Notes: generated by a model not told the origin, from the letters alone. A stretch of 64,000 nucleotides of DNA from Salegentibacter salinarum (GCF_900168115.1 NZ_FUZC01000003.1:186001-250000); one strand, 5' to 3'; positions 43,318 through 53,009 are shown, counted from the stretch's first letter. Program-made: numbers and translations.

Positions 43318-44397
43318 ATGGATGTGAAAAATATTGATAATGAATTTGACCTAGAACCTTTCTTTTCGCGCTCTCACGATTACTTATGTATTGCTGGATT
43401 TGATGGATACTTTCGGAAAATAAATCCGGCTTTCATAAAATTAATGGGCTATACCCGGGAAGAATTATTTGCCAGTCCTATAAGCCATTTTGTCTATCCC
43501 CAGGATAAAAAGAAAACGGCCGAAACAAGAGCAAAGATTTTAGAAGGATTACCCTTGTTACATTTTCAAAATAGGTATATCACCAAATCAGGGGAAATTG
43601 TTTGGCTTACCTGGACCTCTATTCCTGTTCCTGAAAAAGAATTGATCTACGCCATTTCGAAAAATATCACCCATATAAAAAAGTTGGAAGAAGATCGTCA
43701 CTTTCGAATAAGAGACCTTACTTCAAAAAATTCAGGACTTACGCAACTGAGCTATACCACTGCTCACGATTTAAGATCTCCGGTAAATAACCTGATTTCA
43801 CTCGTTAATTTATTAGACCGCTCTAAAATCCAGGATGAAGAAACATTATCATGTCTTGAATTATTAGAAATTTCAGTTTATAAATTAAAAGACACTTTAA
43901 ATGATCAGGTAGACCATCTTAAAGAAAATAATTTGCTAAAACCCAGTGTGCAGCCGGTAAATTTGAAAGAACTTATTTATACTATCTTAAGTTCCCTTCG
44001 TTCTTTGATTGAAGAGACCGGGACCTGCGTTGAAATTGATTTTTCGGAAATTGAATTCCTTAAGGTCAATCAATTTTATTTACACAGCATTTTCCTAAAC
44101 CTAATCACAAATTCAATAAAATATGCTAAACCTGGATTTCCACCGAGAATATCTATTAGTTCTAAAAGAAATGAAGGGGGTTCTCAGATTCGATTTTCAG
44201 ATACCGGAATTGGTTTCGATATGGAAAAAAATAAAAATAAAATATTTGGATTGCACCAGGTTTTCACTGCAAATAAAGACAGCAAGGGTATTGGGTTATA
44301 TTTGGTAAAAAGTTATATGGATAGCTTGGGAGGTGAAATTGATGTTATGAGCGAGACCGGAGTTGGCACTACTTTTACATTAAGTTTCAAAGATTAA
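43318..44397 (+). CDS. PAS-domain sensor histidine kinase
   Basis: A 359-residue soluble kinase without membrane helices. A PAS domain covers about 10-125 (YLCIAGFDGYFRKINPAF, then GYTREELFASPISHFVYPQD). The HisKA box TTAHDLRSPVNNL carries the phospho-accepting His near 153. The HATPase domain has the N box NLITNSIKYA, the G1 box DTGIGFD and the G2 box SKGIGLYLVKSYM. No receiver domain or partner response regulator is adjacent, so it is an orphan kinase that probably senses a cytoplasmic signal. It is the first chromosomal gene beyond the element end. Confidence 0.92.
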   Translation: MDVKNIDNEFDLEPFFSRSHDYLCIAGFDGYFRKINPAFIKLMGYTREELFASPISHFVYPQDKKKTAETRAKILEGLPLLHFQNRYITKSGEIVWLTWTSIPVPEKELIYAISKNITHIKKLEEDRHFRIRDLTSKNSGLTQLSYTTAHDLRSPVNNLISLVNLLDRSKIQDEETLSCLELLEISVYKLKDTLNDQVDHLKENNLLKPSVQPVNLKELIYTILSSLRSLIEETGTCVEIDFSEIEFLKVNQFYLHSIFLNLITNSIKYAKPGFPPRISISSKRNEGGSQIRFSDTGIGFDMEKNKNKIFGLHQVFTANKDSKGIGLYLVKSYMDSLGGEIDVMSETGVGTTFTLSFKD

Positions 44398-44601
44398 GAA
44401 AAGACTTATTCCAAATTCTGTAAAACCTGCCCAAAGATTCCGAATCGTTTAATTAACCATTTCCAAACGCTGTTCCAGCCTAACTCAGTTTCTCTTCATT
44501 TTTGTTCTTAAAATCTCTAGGATCAATCCGAAGAGACAGATACCACTATTGTCGATAAGTTAAAACTATGACAAATAATATTATTATGGCATAAAACTAT
44601 T

Positions 44602-44637
44602 TATATTTGCATCGTGTGCGATATAGTTTTGCACGAT
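44602..44637 (+). promoter_or_regulatory. Promoter with overlapping operator for the DoxX-MarR operon
   Basis: TATATTTG (44602-44609) fits the Bacteroidota -7 box TAnnTTTG. Right after it, ATCGTG (44611-44616) and CACGAT (44632-44637) form an inverted repeat around the expected start site, with the inner half-site ATCGtgtgCGAT. This suits a MarR-type repressor, and a MarR gene is second in the operon. Confidence 0.6.
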
Positions 44638-44650
44638 ATAAATAAAAATA

Positions 44651-45076
44651 ATGAAGAGAGCATCTGAAACATCACGAGCACAAAATATTTTCAGGATCCT
44701 GCTGGCAATATTCATGATTTTCGCCGGTTTTAGTCACTTAACTTTTAATAGAGTAGACTTCCAGGCGCAAGTTCCAGATTGGGTTCCTTTAAGCAAAGAT
44801 CTGGTAGTTATTTTGTCTGGAATAGTTGAAATGGCATTAGGTCTGGCATTATTATTTTGGAAAAAGCAACGTGTGATAATAGGTTGGGCGTTAGCTATTT
44901 TCTTTATACTTATTTTTCCCGGCAATATCGCTCAGTATTTAGACAGAAAAGATGCCTTCGGAGCTTTAGATTCAGATAGAGCAAGATTAATTAGGCTTTT
45001 CTTTCAACCAGTTCTTATAGCCTGGGCACTATGGTCTTCCGGCGCCTGGGAAGCCTGGAGAAATTCAAAAAAATAA
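44651..45076 (+). CDS. DoxX-like integral membrane protein
   Basis: A 141-residue protein with four predicted membrane helices (about 13-30, 48-68, 73-92 and 115-133). The pattern FRILLAIFMIFAGFSHL and VVILSGIVEMALGLALLF is typical of the DoxX/MauE-like family, which takes part in oxidative and thiol stress responses in other bacteria. It is the first gene of a stress-type operon with a MarR regulator 5 bp after its stop. Confidence 0.8.
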   Translation: MKRASETSRAQNIFRILLAIFMIFAGFSHLTFNRVDFQAQVPDWVPLSKDLVVILSGIVEMALGLALLFWKKQRVIIGWALAIFFILIFPGNIAQYLDRKDAFGALDSDRARLIRLFFQPVLIAWALWSSGAWEAWRNSKK

Positions 45077-45081
45077 ATATT

Positions 45082-45537
45082 ATGGACGATCAGCAACTAA
45101 AATTAAACAATCAGGTTTGTTTTCCTATTTATTCGGTGTCCAGGCTAATTACAAAAGCCTATAAACCATTCCTGGAAGAAATGGATTTGACTTATCCTCA
45201 GTACCTGGTTTTACTGGTATTATGGGAAAATGATAAATTATCGGTTAATCAAATTGGTGAAAAATTATTATTAAACACCAATACCTTGTCTCCGCTTATT
45301 AAACGAATGGAGAAAATGGATCTACTGAAGCGCACCCGCTCTAAAGAAGATGAACGAAGTGTATTTATCCAGCTTACAGAAAAAGGAAAAGCACTAAAGA
45401 ACAATGCGCTTCCAATTCCAGAGAAATTGCTAAATACTTTGGTAACGGAAGATGTAACGCTCACAGAAGTAATGCTGTTAAAGGATACGCTCGATAAATG
45501 GATCGATATCCTTTCAGACAAGAAAAATAGCAGATAA
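45082..45537 (+). CDS. MarR-family transcriptional regulator
   Basis: I choose the ATG at 45082 (MDDQQLKLNNQ); a longer frame from 45031 would run deep into the DoxX gene. The result is 151 residues, normal for MarR. The winged helix is in LSVNQIGEKLLLNTNTLSPL, with the wing in RTRSKEDERSVFIQLTEKGK. A C-x-PIYS start (QVCFPIYSVS) resembles OhrR-type redox-sensing MarR proteins with a conserved N-terminal Cys. The operator-like repeat upstream of the DoxX gene and the redox enzymes downstream support control by peroxide or quinones. Confidence 0.92.
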   Translation: MDDQQLKLNNQVCFPIYSVSRLITKAYKPFLEEMDLTYPQYLVLLVLWENDKLSVNQIGEKLLLNTNTLSPLIKRMEKMDLLKRTRSKEDERSVFIQLTEKGKALKNNALPIPEKLLNTLVTEDVTLTEVMLLKDTLDKWIDILSDKKNSR

Positions 45538-45585
45538 TATACTAACTTACTGATAAATAAATTTTTAATTAAAAAAACAATAGAA

Positions 45586-46578
45586 ATGAAAGCACTACAA
45601 ATAGTAAAATACGGTGAAATTAAGGATAGTTTATCCATCAATGAGATCGAAAAACCATCGGTAAAACCAAATGAGATTTTAGTTGAAGTTAAAGCGGCTT
45701 CATTGAATCCTATTGATTATAAGATGGCACAAGGACATCTAAAAGAACTGGTGTCTTTAAAGCTACCGGCTACAATAGGTTTTGATGTTAGCGGGGTGGT
45801 TGTGGAAAAAGGAGCTGATGTTAGTGATTTTGAAATCGGTGACGAAATATATTCCAGGGTACCCCATGAACAAATGGGTACCGTTGCAGAGTTTGTTATC
45901 ATTGATGCTGATAAAGTTGTTAGAAAGCCGGAAAATATATCTTTTGAAGAAGCTTCAGGATTGCCTTTAACAGGAATTACCGCGATCCAGGCTTTAGAAA
46001 AAGCCGGGTTAAAAAAAGACGACAGAATTCTTATTCACGCCGGTTCCGGGGGTGTAGGTAGTTTTGCTATTCAGTATGCCAAAGCAAAAGGAGCTATCGT
46101 TTATACAACCACCAGTACTAAAAATGTAGATTGGGTAAAAGCTTTAGGAGCTGACCGCGTAATAGATTATAAAACGGAAGATTACAAAGAAGTAGCCAAT
46201 AACCTGGATATTGTTTTTGACACCTTGGGAGACGATTATACGTTTGATGCTTTTCAAATTATTAAAGAAGGCGGAACAGTAACTTCAATTGCAGGTCCGC
46301 CAGACGAAGAATCTGCCAAAATAATGGGGATCGAAGGTTATAAATTACCCGAACAATTATCTAATCTTATTGAAGATAACTCGGTCGCCTATAAACACAC
46401 CTGGATGCAGCCTAATGCAGCGCAGTTGAAGGAGATAAAAGGAATGGTAGAAGATGGCGATATAAAGTCAATCGTAGATCTTATTTATTCATTTGAAGAT
46501 GGAGTTAATGCTTACGAGTACCTGGCGACCGGAAGAGCACAGGGAAAAGTAATCATAAGCTTATCTAAACAGGCTTAG
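45586..46578 (+). CDS. Zinc-less NADP-dependent quinone oxidoreductase (MDR family)
   Basis: A 330-residue protein. The GroES-like front (to about 115) lacks the zinc-binding Cys set of alcohol dehydrogenases. The Rossmann motif is IHAGSGGVGSFAIQYAKA (about 148-165). The enzyme reduces quinones or reactive carbonyls with NADPH. It follows the MarR gene by 48 bp, within the same stress-type cluster. Confidence 0.9.
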   Translation: MKALQIVKYGEIKDSLSINEIEKPSVKPNEILVEVKAASLNPIDYKMAQGHLKELVSLKLPATIGFDVSGVVVEKGADVSDFEIGDEIYSRVPHEQMGTVAEFVIIDADKVVRKPENISFEEASGLPLTGITAIQALEKAGLKKDDRILIHAGSGGVGSFAIQYAKAKGAIVYTTTSTKNVDWVKALGADRVIDYKTEDYKEVANNLDIVFDTLGDDYTFDAFQIIKEGGTVTSIAGPPDEESAKIMGIEGYKLPEQLSNLIEDNSVAYKHTWMQPNAAQLKEIKGMVEDGDIKSIVDLIYSFEDGVNAYEYLATGRAQGKVIISLSKQA

Positions 46579-46617
46579 ATTGGTGAATAGATTATATATT
46601 ATAACTAAAAAAAGAAA

Positions 46618-47256
46618 ATGATTATGAGTAAAAAGAAGAATGTATTAGTTGCCGGTGCAAACGGCAGCACGGGAAGAATCATTATCGATTTATTAAAGAA
46701 ATCTGAAAACCATCAACCTATTGCTATGGTAAGAAAACCAGAGCAAAAAGAGCATTTTGAAAAAGAAAATGTAACCGCTGTCCTGGCCGATTTAGAAGAA
46801 GATTTAAACCAGGCTGTAAAAGGTGCCGATAAAGTAATTTTTGCTGCCGGTTCTGGTGGAAATAAAGTGGTTGAAGTAGATCAGGAAGGAGCAAAAAGAT
46901 TAATAGACGCCGCTAAGAATGCAGGAGTTGAGAAGTTTGTAATGCTTAGCTCTATGGGCGCAGGCAAACCCGAAATGAGTGAGGAGCTTGGAGATTATCT
47001 GGAAGCCAAAGGGAATGCAGATGATTACCTTCAAAAGAGCGGTTTAACTTATACTATTGTTAGGCCTGGTGCGCTTACAGATGATGATGGTTCCGGAAAA
47101 ATTCAGCTAAAGAAAAAATTAGAAAAGCAAGAAAGTATTTCCAGGGCAAATGTGGCTCGTACGCTTGTTGAAGTTCTGGACGATGATGTAAAGCAGAACC
47201 AGATTTTTGAAATTCTTGATGGCGAGACTCTGATTGAAAAAGCAGTCCGTGATTAA
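46618..47256 (+). CDS. NmrA/SDR-type NAD(P)-binding protein
   Basis: A 212-residue atypical short-chain dehydrogenase. The nucleotide-binding loop is VAGANGSTGRIIIDLL, and the later FVMLSSMGAGKPE and YTIVRPGALTDDDGSG segments are typical of NAD(P)-binding NmrA/YwnB-like proteins. The start may be 46618 or 46624. It lies in the MarR cluster between the quinone oxidoreductase and the DJ-1 gene. Likely role: NAD(P)H-dependent oxidoreductase or redox sensor. Confidence 0.87.
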   Translation: MIMSKKKNVLVAGANGSTGRIIIDLLKKSENHQPIAMVRKPEQKEHFEKENVTAVLADLEEDLNQAVKGADKVIFAAGSGGNKVVEVDQEGAKRLIDAAKNAGVEKFVMLSSMGAGKPEMSEELGDYLEAKGNADDYLQKSGLTYTIVRPGALTDDDGSGKIQLKKKLEKQESISRANVARTLVEVLDDDVKQNQIFEILDGETLIEKAVRD

Positions 47257-47284
47257 GAAATTTTTTAATTAAAAAAAGAAAGAT

Positions 47285-47962
47285 ATGAAAGTACTATTTG
47301 TATTAACCTCTCACGATAAATTGGGGGATACAGGAGAAAAAACAGGATTTTGGATCGAAGAATTCGCAGCACCTTATTACAACCTGGTGGATAAAGGAGT
47401 TGATGTTACGGTAGCTACACCCAAAGGAGGTAAAGCACCTATTGATCCTAACAGTGAAAGTGAAGATGCACAAACCGAGGATACCAAACGCTACTACAAG
47501 GATGCTGAAACTCAAAAAGTGATCGAAAATACCTTAAAGTTAGATGGAATTAAGTCGGAAGAATTTGACGCTGTATTCTACCCCGGAGGTCACGGTCCGC
47601 TTTGGGATCTTGCTGAAGATAAGACTTCTATAGCTTTGATAGAGGAGTTTAACAAGCAGAAAAAACCAATCGGTTTGGTATGCCATGCACCAGCAGCTCT
47701 TAAAAATGTGAAAAAGGAAAATGGGGAACCCTTAGTGAAAGGAAAAAAAGTAACCGGTTTCACCAATACTGAAGAGGAAGCTGTGCAGTTAACCGATGTT
47801 GTTCCATTTTTAGTAGAGGATATGCTGAAAGAAAATGGAGGCATTTATTCTAAGTCTGGCGACTGGGAAGTTTATGTGCTTGAAGATGGAAATTTAATCA
47901 CCGGACAAAATCCTGCATCTTCCGAGAAAGCTTCTGAAAAACTATACGAGATGCTTAAATAA
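47285..47962 (+). CDS. DJ-1/PfpI-family protein (glutamine-amidotransferase-like)
   Basis: A 225-residue protein of the Hsp31/glyoxalase III branch. The nucleophile Cys sits in the elbow GLVCHAPAAL, with VFYPGGHGPLWDLAED before it and YSKSGDWEVYVLEDGNLITGQNPASS near the end. Such proteins remove methylglyoxal damage or act as stress chaperones. It is the last gene of the MarR cluster and a strong terminator follows. Confidence 0.92.
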   Translation: MKVLFVLTSHDKLGDTGEKTGFWIEEFAAPYYNLVDKGVDVTVATPKGGKAPIDPNSESEDAQTEDTKRYYKDAETQKVIENTLKLDGIKSEEFDAVFYPGGHGPLWDLAEDKTSIALIEEFNKQKKPIGLVCHAPAALKNVKKENGEPLVKGKKVTGFTNTEEEAVQLTDVVPFLVEDMLKENGGIYSKSGDWEVYVLEDGNLITGQNPASSEKASEKLYEMLK

Positions 47963-47982
47963 CTAAAGCTCTCTTAATTTAA

Positions 47983-48012
47983 AACCTGCAACCTTAAAAG
48001 TTGCAGGTTTTT
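47983..48012 (+). terminator. Intrinsic terminator of the MarR cluster
   Basis: AACCTGCAAC (47983-47992) and GTTGCAGGTT (48000-48009) form a perfect 10-bp stem with a 7-nt loop, followed by TTTTT. Confidence 0.9.
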
Positions 48013-48087
48013 GTGATTATAATAAGAATCAGATATCCAGTTCCTATTTCTAAACACTGGCAATTAGTGATTCTAGAAATACTGAAT

Positions 48088-49542
48088 CTAAAATTCTGAT
48101 TCGATTGTAATTCCCGTAAACTCGTTTTTCAAGATGTCTATCGACTTATTCAAAAGGTATTTATCAAAAAAATTCAATATTAGTGAATTTGTAATCTTGT
48201 AAGCCTTGAATGGTTCTATACTTCCCTCCTCATTTATAGCAGAAAAATTGACCATTAATGGAATATCCATAAAATTAGAATGTCCGGAATTTTCAATTTT
48301 AATATTATAGAAGTCGGCATTGCTTTTATTCCGAAATGCGTGTTTATTGAAATTGGGTTGCTCCTTTAGCCAGTCTGAAGATATATAAGCAAAAGGTTTA
48401 TTTAGTGTACTATTCACCATAGTACCCCATTGAGTGCCATCCATATTTATTGCCGCTTTAACTCGTTTGTCTTCAAGTAAAACCTGACCTGCCGCAGCTC
48501 CTCCGTGTGAATGTCCGAAAACACCAATATTTGAATTAATAATATGATTTTTTAAGAACAAGAAACTCTTTTCATTTTCTAAATGGTCTATTACCGAGGA
48601 AATATCCTTACTCCATCTTTTAATACTTTCAGCTGCAATGTAATCCTCCATTAAGTCTTTAATAGCCTTAAATTCTTCTTTAGTACTTTCAGCTTGATTA
48701 AATTCCTGGGTGGCATTCCAGGCCATATTCGCCATTTCCTGGTTATTATTTAAGCTATCATAGGTGGTGTTATATAGCTTTATATCTCCGTCTGGAAATA
48801 TTGAACCTGTACTTTCATAAGTGTGATTAATATTTAAAACAATATAGCCCTGGCTAACAATTTCTTCAATTAGCGCATAGTAACCAAAAGCTTTAGAATA
48901 ATGGCCGTGTGAAAAAATTAAAACCGGAAATTTCCCATTGGCAACCTCAGGACTTTTATAAGTACTGGTTTTAATAAGGTCTAAATAATCCATCGACCAT
49001 CCGGGTAAACCATATTTGTCTGCAAAACCAAGCCTGCTTCCCTTATCAAGGTAATTTTCCGAATTTTCACCTGCAATCTGGGCTGGATACCAGGCTTTAA
49101 TCATTAATTCCCTTTTATCATCTTTATCCCAGGTAATTGATTCTGGTCTATCGGTTTTTATATGAATATATTTTGAGCCAATCTCAAGGTTACCAGTGGG
49201 CGTGGGTAATTTAAAAACCGGTAAAATACTAGGTAAGAACCAACCCAGAATTAAAACAATTCCAAAGCCGGTGGTTAAAAATATCTTCACCAATAAATTC
49301 ATATTTACCCGTATCGTTTGTTTCCACAGCAGAAAAAGAACTCCAAGAACTATTAAATAGCCCAGAGACATTTGCCACCTGGCTCCTTCTAATACTAAAT
49401 GCAAAGCGAAAATAATTCCAATTAATATAGCAAAAGTTTTCCTCTTTGGAATCTTCAGCTTAATTAGAAATAGAATTGGAAAGATGGTAGCAATTACCAG
49501 TAAAATAATTTCGAAAAATCTCATCGGTTTTGTTTTAAACAA
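48088..49542 (-). CDS. Membrane-anchored alpha/beta hydrolase (PAF-acetylhydrolase-like)
   Basis: A 484-residue protein. Residues 1-125 hold about four membrane helices (for example IILLVIATIFPILFLIKL and IFLTTGFGIVLILGWFL). The rest is an alpha/beta hydrolase with the nucleophile in NIGVFGHSHGGAAAGQ, an early FPVLIFSHGHYSKAF oxyanion segment, and a late ENSGHSNFMD with the catalytic His. The arrangement resembles the PAF-acetylhydrolase type II family. The substrate is unknown. A membrane-anchored HTH regulator lies 61 bp upstream on the same strand. Confidence 0.87.
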   Translation of the reverse strand: MFKTKPMRFFEIILLVIATIFPILFLIKLKIPKRKTFAILIGIIFALHLVLEGARWQMSLGYLIVLGVLFLLWKQTIRVNMNLLVKIFLTTGFGIVLILGWFLPSILPVFKLPTPTGNLEIGSKYIHIKTDRPESITWDKDDKRELMIKAWYPAQIAGENSENYLDKGSRLGFADKYGLPGWSMDYLDLIKTSTYKSPEVANGKFPVLIFSHGHYSKAFGYYALIEEIVSQGYIVLNINHTYESTGSIFPDGDIKLYNTTYDSLNNNQEMANMAWNATQEFNQAESTKEEFKAIKDLMEDYIAAESIKRWSKDISSVIDHLENEKSFLFLKNHIINSNIGVFGHSHGGAAAGQVLLEDKRVKAAINMDGTQWGTMVNSTLNKPFAYISSDWLKEQPNFNKHAFRNKSNADFYNIKIENSGHSNFMDIPLMVNFSAINEEGSIEPFKAYKITNSLILNFFDKYLLNKSIDILKNEFTGITIESEF

Positions 49543-49603
49543 ACATACTGAGGAGTTCTTCTAATTTTGTAAAAATGATAATGGACAAATAATGGACAGG
49601 ATT

Positions 49604-50158
49604 TTAATTGGCTGAATTTGATATATTTAATAGGAAAAGATATAAATCATCCCTGGGTTTTAAGCCTATTTTTTTCCTTAACCTATAACGTGCCTTATTC
49701 ACACTTTCTGGGGTAATGTTTAAAACCTCACTCACTGCTTTTGCACTCAAATTCATTCGCAGCAGTGCGCATAGCTTTATTTCATTCGAAGTAATTTTTG
49801 GAATTTTTTTCTGAAGAGATGACGTGAAGTCAGGATATATTTTTTCAAAATCGGAAAAGAAGGTAAGGCTTTCAGGTTCAAGCTGATTGTTTTTCACTAT
49901 ATCTCTGAGAGATATCTTTAGATCAGATTTTAATTTTTGATTGTTCTTTTCCAGCTGATTTTCCCTACGGTGTGAAATTTTCTTTTCTACCTTCTCAAAG
50001 CGATCACTCTTTCTATCAAATTTAAATTGTAGACGCTCGATTTGTTTTTTTCGCAAGATATAAGGAATAGCAATGAAGCCTACTATAAAAAGTCCTAATC
50101 CGCTAATGAACAAGATGCTAAAAACAAACCAGGTGTCGGGATCAACTCTAAACTCCAT
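49604..50158 (-). CDS. Membrane-anchored LuxR-type HTH regulator
   Basis: A 184-residue protein. A single membrane helix (about 10-32, WFVFSILFISGLGLFIVGFI) is followed by a long charged coiled-coil segment (about 38-95) and a C-terminal LuxR/GerE-type HTH (EIKLCALLRMNLSAKAVSE, then ITPESVNKARYRLRKK). This layout matches the membrane-bound regulators at the end of flavobacterial two-component or TPR-type sensors. Here the TPR sensor half is missing, so it may be shortened. It probably controls the hydrolase downstream. Confidence 0.8.
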   Translation of the reverse strand: MEFRVDPDTWFVFSILFISGLGLFIVGFIAIPYILRKKQIERLQFKFDRKSDRFEKVEKKISHRRENQLEKNNQKLKSDLKISLRDIVKNNQLEPESLTFFSDFEKIYPDFTSSLQKKIPKITSNEIKLCALLRMNLSAKAVSEVLNITPESVNKARYRLRKKIGLKPRDDLYLFLLNISNSAN

Positions 50159-50726
50159 TAATAATTATAAATGTAGATTTTCACCAAAGAAAGAATTCCT
50201 AGGGATTAGGATCTAAAGTTTAGCAAAAGAATCAGGTTCAGTTTAAATATAGAGAAATTAAAACAATTTTATGTTTTAGTTTTATCAGATAAGATGCTTA
50301 AGTTCTTTGTGAATCAACTTTTTTCCCGAATTACGAACGATTTAAAAAGTAAAAAAGAAATTCAAATTCTCCTAGTCTATAAAATAAACAATTAGAAATA
50401 AATTATCAAGGAATCTGGATCAATATTTTCAATACTTTATGCCGTTCAGTTTCAAAATGAATTTTCCTTTTATTAAAGAAATACGATTTTTCATACTGAG
50501 AATGCCGTTTCCTGTTTTGGTTCTTTTGGCAGAAGCTCCCATAAAGTTATCGGAATAGCTTATTCACCGAAAACTCATCAACTCATATTTTAGCATAAGT
50601 TAACATATAGACTAGAAAAATTTTAGGCTAAATAAGTTTATCTTTAAGATTCTTCCCCAATTCGAAAAAGTCCCCGAACTTTTAGGCCACTTTTTTACGG
50701 GTAAATGTAAATTAAAATAGCTTAAA
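50159..50726. other. Long gap before the glycosyltransferase operon
   Basis: Apart from the kinase remnant at 50429-50560, nothing is supported. The operon promoter should lie in 50580-50726. Confidence 0.45.
50429..50560 (-). pseudogene. Remnant of a sensor histidine kinase C-terminus
   Basis: The minus frame reads SYSDNFMGASAKRTKTGNG, then ILSMKNRISLIKGKF. This matches the last part of a NarX/LytS-like HATPase domain (GNGILSMKNRI followed by a GG/KGKF strand). An in-frame stop precedes it and the rest of the domain is missing. Confidence 0.45.
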
Positions 50727-53009
50727 ATGAAGATCGCCTATATAGGGACATATCCGCCAAGGGAGTGCGGGATTGGGACTTTTACTCAAAACCTCGCCTA
50801 TGCAATGACGGCAAAAAATCAGGATGGCGAAAAAAATCATAAACGACTTATCATCGCTATGAACGATTTTGACGAAACCTATATCTATCCGCAAGAAGTA
50901 AAACTTACTATTCGCCAGGAACAACAAACTGATTATTTAAAAGCAGCAAATTTCATAAACTCCAATGGAGCCGATATTTGTATTCTGGAACACGAATTTG
51001 GAATTTTTGGAGGAAACGCGGGCGTTTATGTACTGCCCTTATTACACCACGTAAAAATCCCAATAATTGTTACGTTACATACTATTTTAGAAAACCCATC
51101 TTATACCGAGAAAGCTATTTTAAAGGAAATTTGCAAGATGGCAGATAAGGTTGTGGTGATGAGCCAGATGGCAATTTCTTTTCTGATTTCTGTTTATGAT
51201 GTTCCTGATAATAAAATTGCATTTATCGAACACGGTGTCCCTGATATTCAATTTGATAGAAAACAATCTAAAACCGAATTTAAACTGAAGAAGAAAAAAG
51301 TTCTAATGACCTTTGGCTTTATTGGGAGAAATAAAGGGATTGAAACTGTTATTAAAGCATTACCACAAATCATTAAAAATCATCCGGAAATCCTGTATAT
51401 GGTTTTGGGAAAAACGCATCCCAATGTTTTGCGTAGTTCAGGTGAAGAATACAGGAATTATCTACAATTACTCATAAAAAATCTCAAACTTCAGAACCAC
51501 GTTTTATTATTGAACGAGTTTATAGACGAAACTGAATTATTCAGATATTTATCGGCCTGTGATATTTACATCACACCGTATCTCCACGAAGCCCAGATTA
51601 CCAGCGGTACGCTCACCTATGCTATGGGTTCGGGTTGTGCTGTGGTATCCACTCCTTATTGGCACGCCGCAGAGTTGCTACAAGATGGGAAAGGCCGACT
51701 TTTTAATTTTAATGATTCAGATGATTTGGCTGTTACCCTAGGTACTTTATTGGATAATCCTAGTATCCTAAAAGATATTCAACGTAAAGCATATAAATAC
51801 GGCAAAGAGATAAAATGGCCCAGAATAGGGGAGAAATACCTGGAGCTTGCTAAAAGTATTTTAAAAACTCCTAAGAAAGAAAGTTTAAATGAAGAACAAG
51901 CAATAATAGATCCTTTAATACTTCCGCCGTTTTCCCTGGCTCATATTAAGAGATTAACCGATGATACTGGGATAATTCAACATGCGAAATTTGGAATTCC
52001 TAATCTTAAAGAAGGTTATTGTCTTGACGATAATGCCCGGGCTTTACTAATGTCTTTAATGGCTTATAACCAGAAAAAAAATCCTTTAGCCCTAGAGTTA
52101 ATGCCCATCTATCTAAGCTACATTCATTATATGCAGAATGAAGATGGAACTTTCCGGAATTTTTTAAGTTTTAACAGGAATTTTTTAGACATCAAAGGTT
52201 CTGAAGATTCCTTCGGAAGAACCATCTGGGCGTTGGGATATTTAATGAGAAATGCTCCTAACGATGCTTATTATCAAAATGGAAAACTGGTTTTCTTTAA
52301 TGCTGTTCCGGTTCTTGAAAGGTTAAACTCCATTAGAAGTATCGCTAATACAATCATCGGGATATGTTACTACCTGCAAACTAATCCCGGAGATGAAGAA
52401 ATGGTTGTACATCTAAGAAACTTGAGCTCAAAGTTAGTAACTCAGTATGAAAATAACAGAACTGAAGGATGGCACTGGTTTGAGAATTTACTTGCCTATG
52501 ATAATGGGATTCTACCCTTATCTCTGCTTCACGCAACTCAAATTTTAAACGATGAAAGGATAAAATCTATAGCTCTGGAGTCTATGGATTTTCTTACTGA
52601 AAATACTTTAAAACATGGATATCTTTCAATTATAGGAAATAAGAATTGGTATGTGAAAAACGAAGAAAGGTCAATATTTGCACAGCAACCGGTAGATGCG
52701 TTGGCTATGGTTCTTATGTACTACCAGGCGTTTTTGTTAACCAAAGACAAAGAATTTTTAAATAAATTGTTTCTTTCGTTCATGTGGTTTTTAGGCGAAA
52801 ACGATTTGCGAATGAGTCTGTATGATTTTGATACCAAAGGTTGCTGCGACGGAATTGAAAAATACGGAGTAAATAGAAACCAGGGCGCAGAGAGTTCTCT
52901 CGCTTATTTAATTTCGCACCTTACCGTATTGCAGGCTTACGAAGAACTTTACCAAAGTAAAGAATTTAAATCTGCTGGGCTTTCAAAAACAATGGTAAAT
53001 AGCTCATGA
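50727..53009 (+). CDS. GT4 glycosyltransferase fused to a six-hairpin-like C-terminal domain
   Basis: A 760-residue protein. Residues 1-385 are a GT-B, GT4-type glycosyltransferase (MKIAYIGTYPPRECGIGTFT, then FGFIGRNKGIETVIKAL and YITPYLHEAQITSGTLTYAM). Residues about 400-745 form a helical domain (GYCLDDNARALLMSLMAYNQ, YFENLLAYDNGILPLSLL-like) resembling six-hairpin glycosidase folds. It ends with an ATGA overlap into the next glycosyltransferase. A GH130 enzyme is convergent. The trio probably makes or remodels a mannose-containing glycan. The sugar is inferred from GH130 chemistry. Confidence 0.87.
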   Translation: MKIAYIGTYPPRECGIGTFTQNLAYAMTAKNQDGEKNHKRLIIAMNDFDETYIYPQEVKLTIRQEQQTDYLKAANFINSNGADICILEHEFGIFGGNAGVYVLPLLHHVKIPIIVTLHTILENPSYTEKAILKEICKMADKVVVMSQMAISFLISVYDVPDNKIAFIEHGVPDIQFDRKQSKTEFKLKKKKVLMTFGFIGRNKGIETVIKALPQIIKNHPEILYMVLGKTHPNVLRSSGEEYRNYLQLLIKNLKLQNHVLLLNEFIDETELFRYLSACDIYITPYLHEAQITSGTLTYAMGSGCAVVSTPYWHAAELLQDGKGRLFNFNDSDDLAVTLGTLLDNPSILKDIQRKAYKYGKEIKWPRIGEKYLELAKSILKTPKKESLNEEQAIIDPLILPPFSLAHIKRLTDDTGIIQHAKFGIPNLKEGYCLDDNARALLMSLMAYNQKKNPLALELMPIYLSYIHYMQNEDGTFRNFLSFNRNFLDIKGSEDSFGRTIWALGYLMRNAPNDAYYQNGKLVFFNAVPVLERLNSIRSIANTIIGICYYLQTNPGDEEMVVHLRNLSSKLVTQYENNRTEGWHWFENLLAYDNGILPLSLLHATQILNDERIKSIALESMDFLTENTLKHGYLSIIGNKNWYVKNEERSIFAQQPVDALAMVLMYYQAFLLTKDKEFLNKLFLSFMWFLGENDLRMSLYDFDTKGCCDGIEKYGVNRNQGAESSLAYLISHLTVLQAYEELYQSKEFKSAGLSKTMVNSS

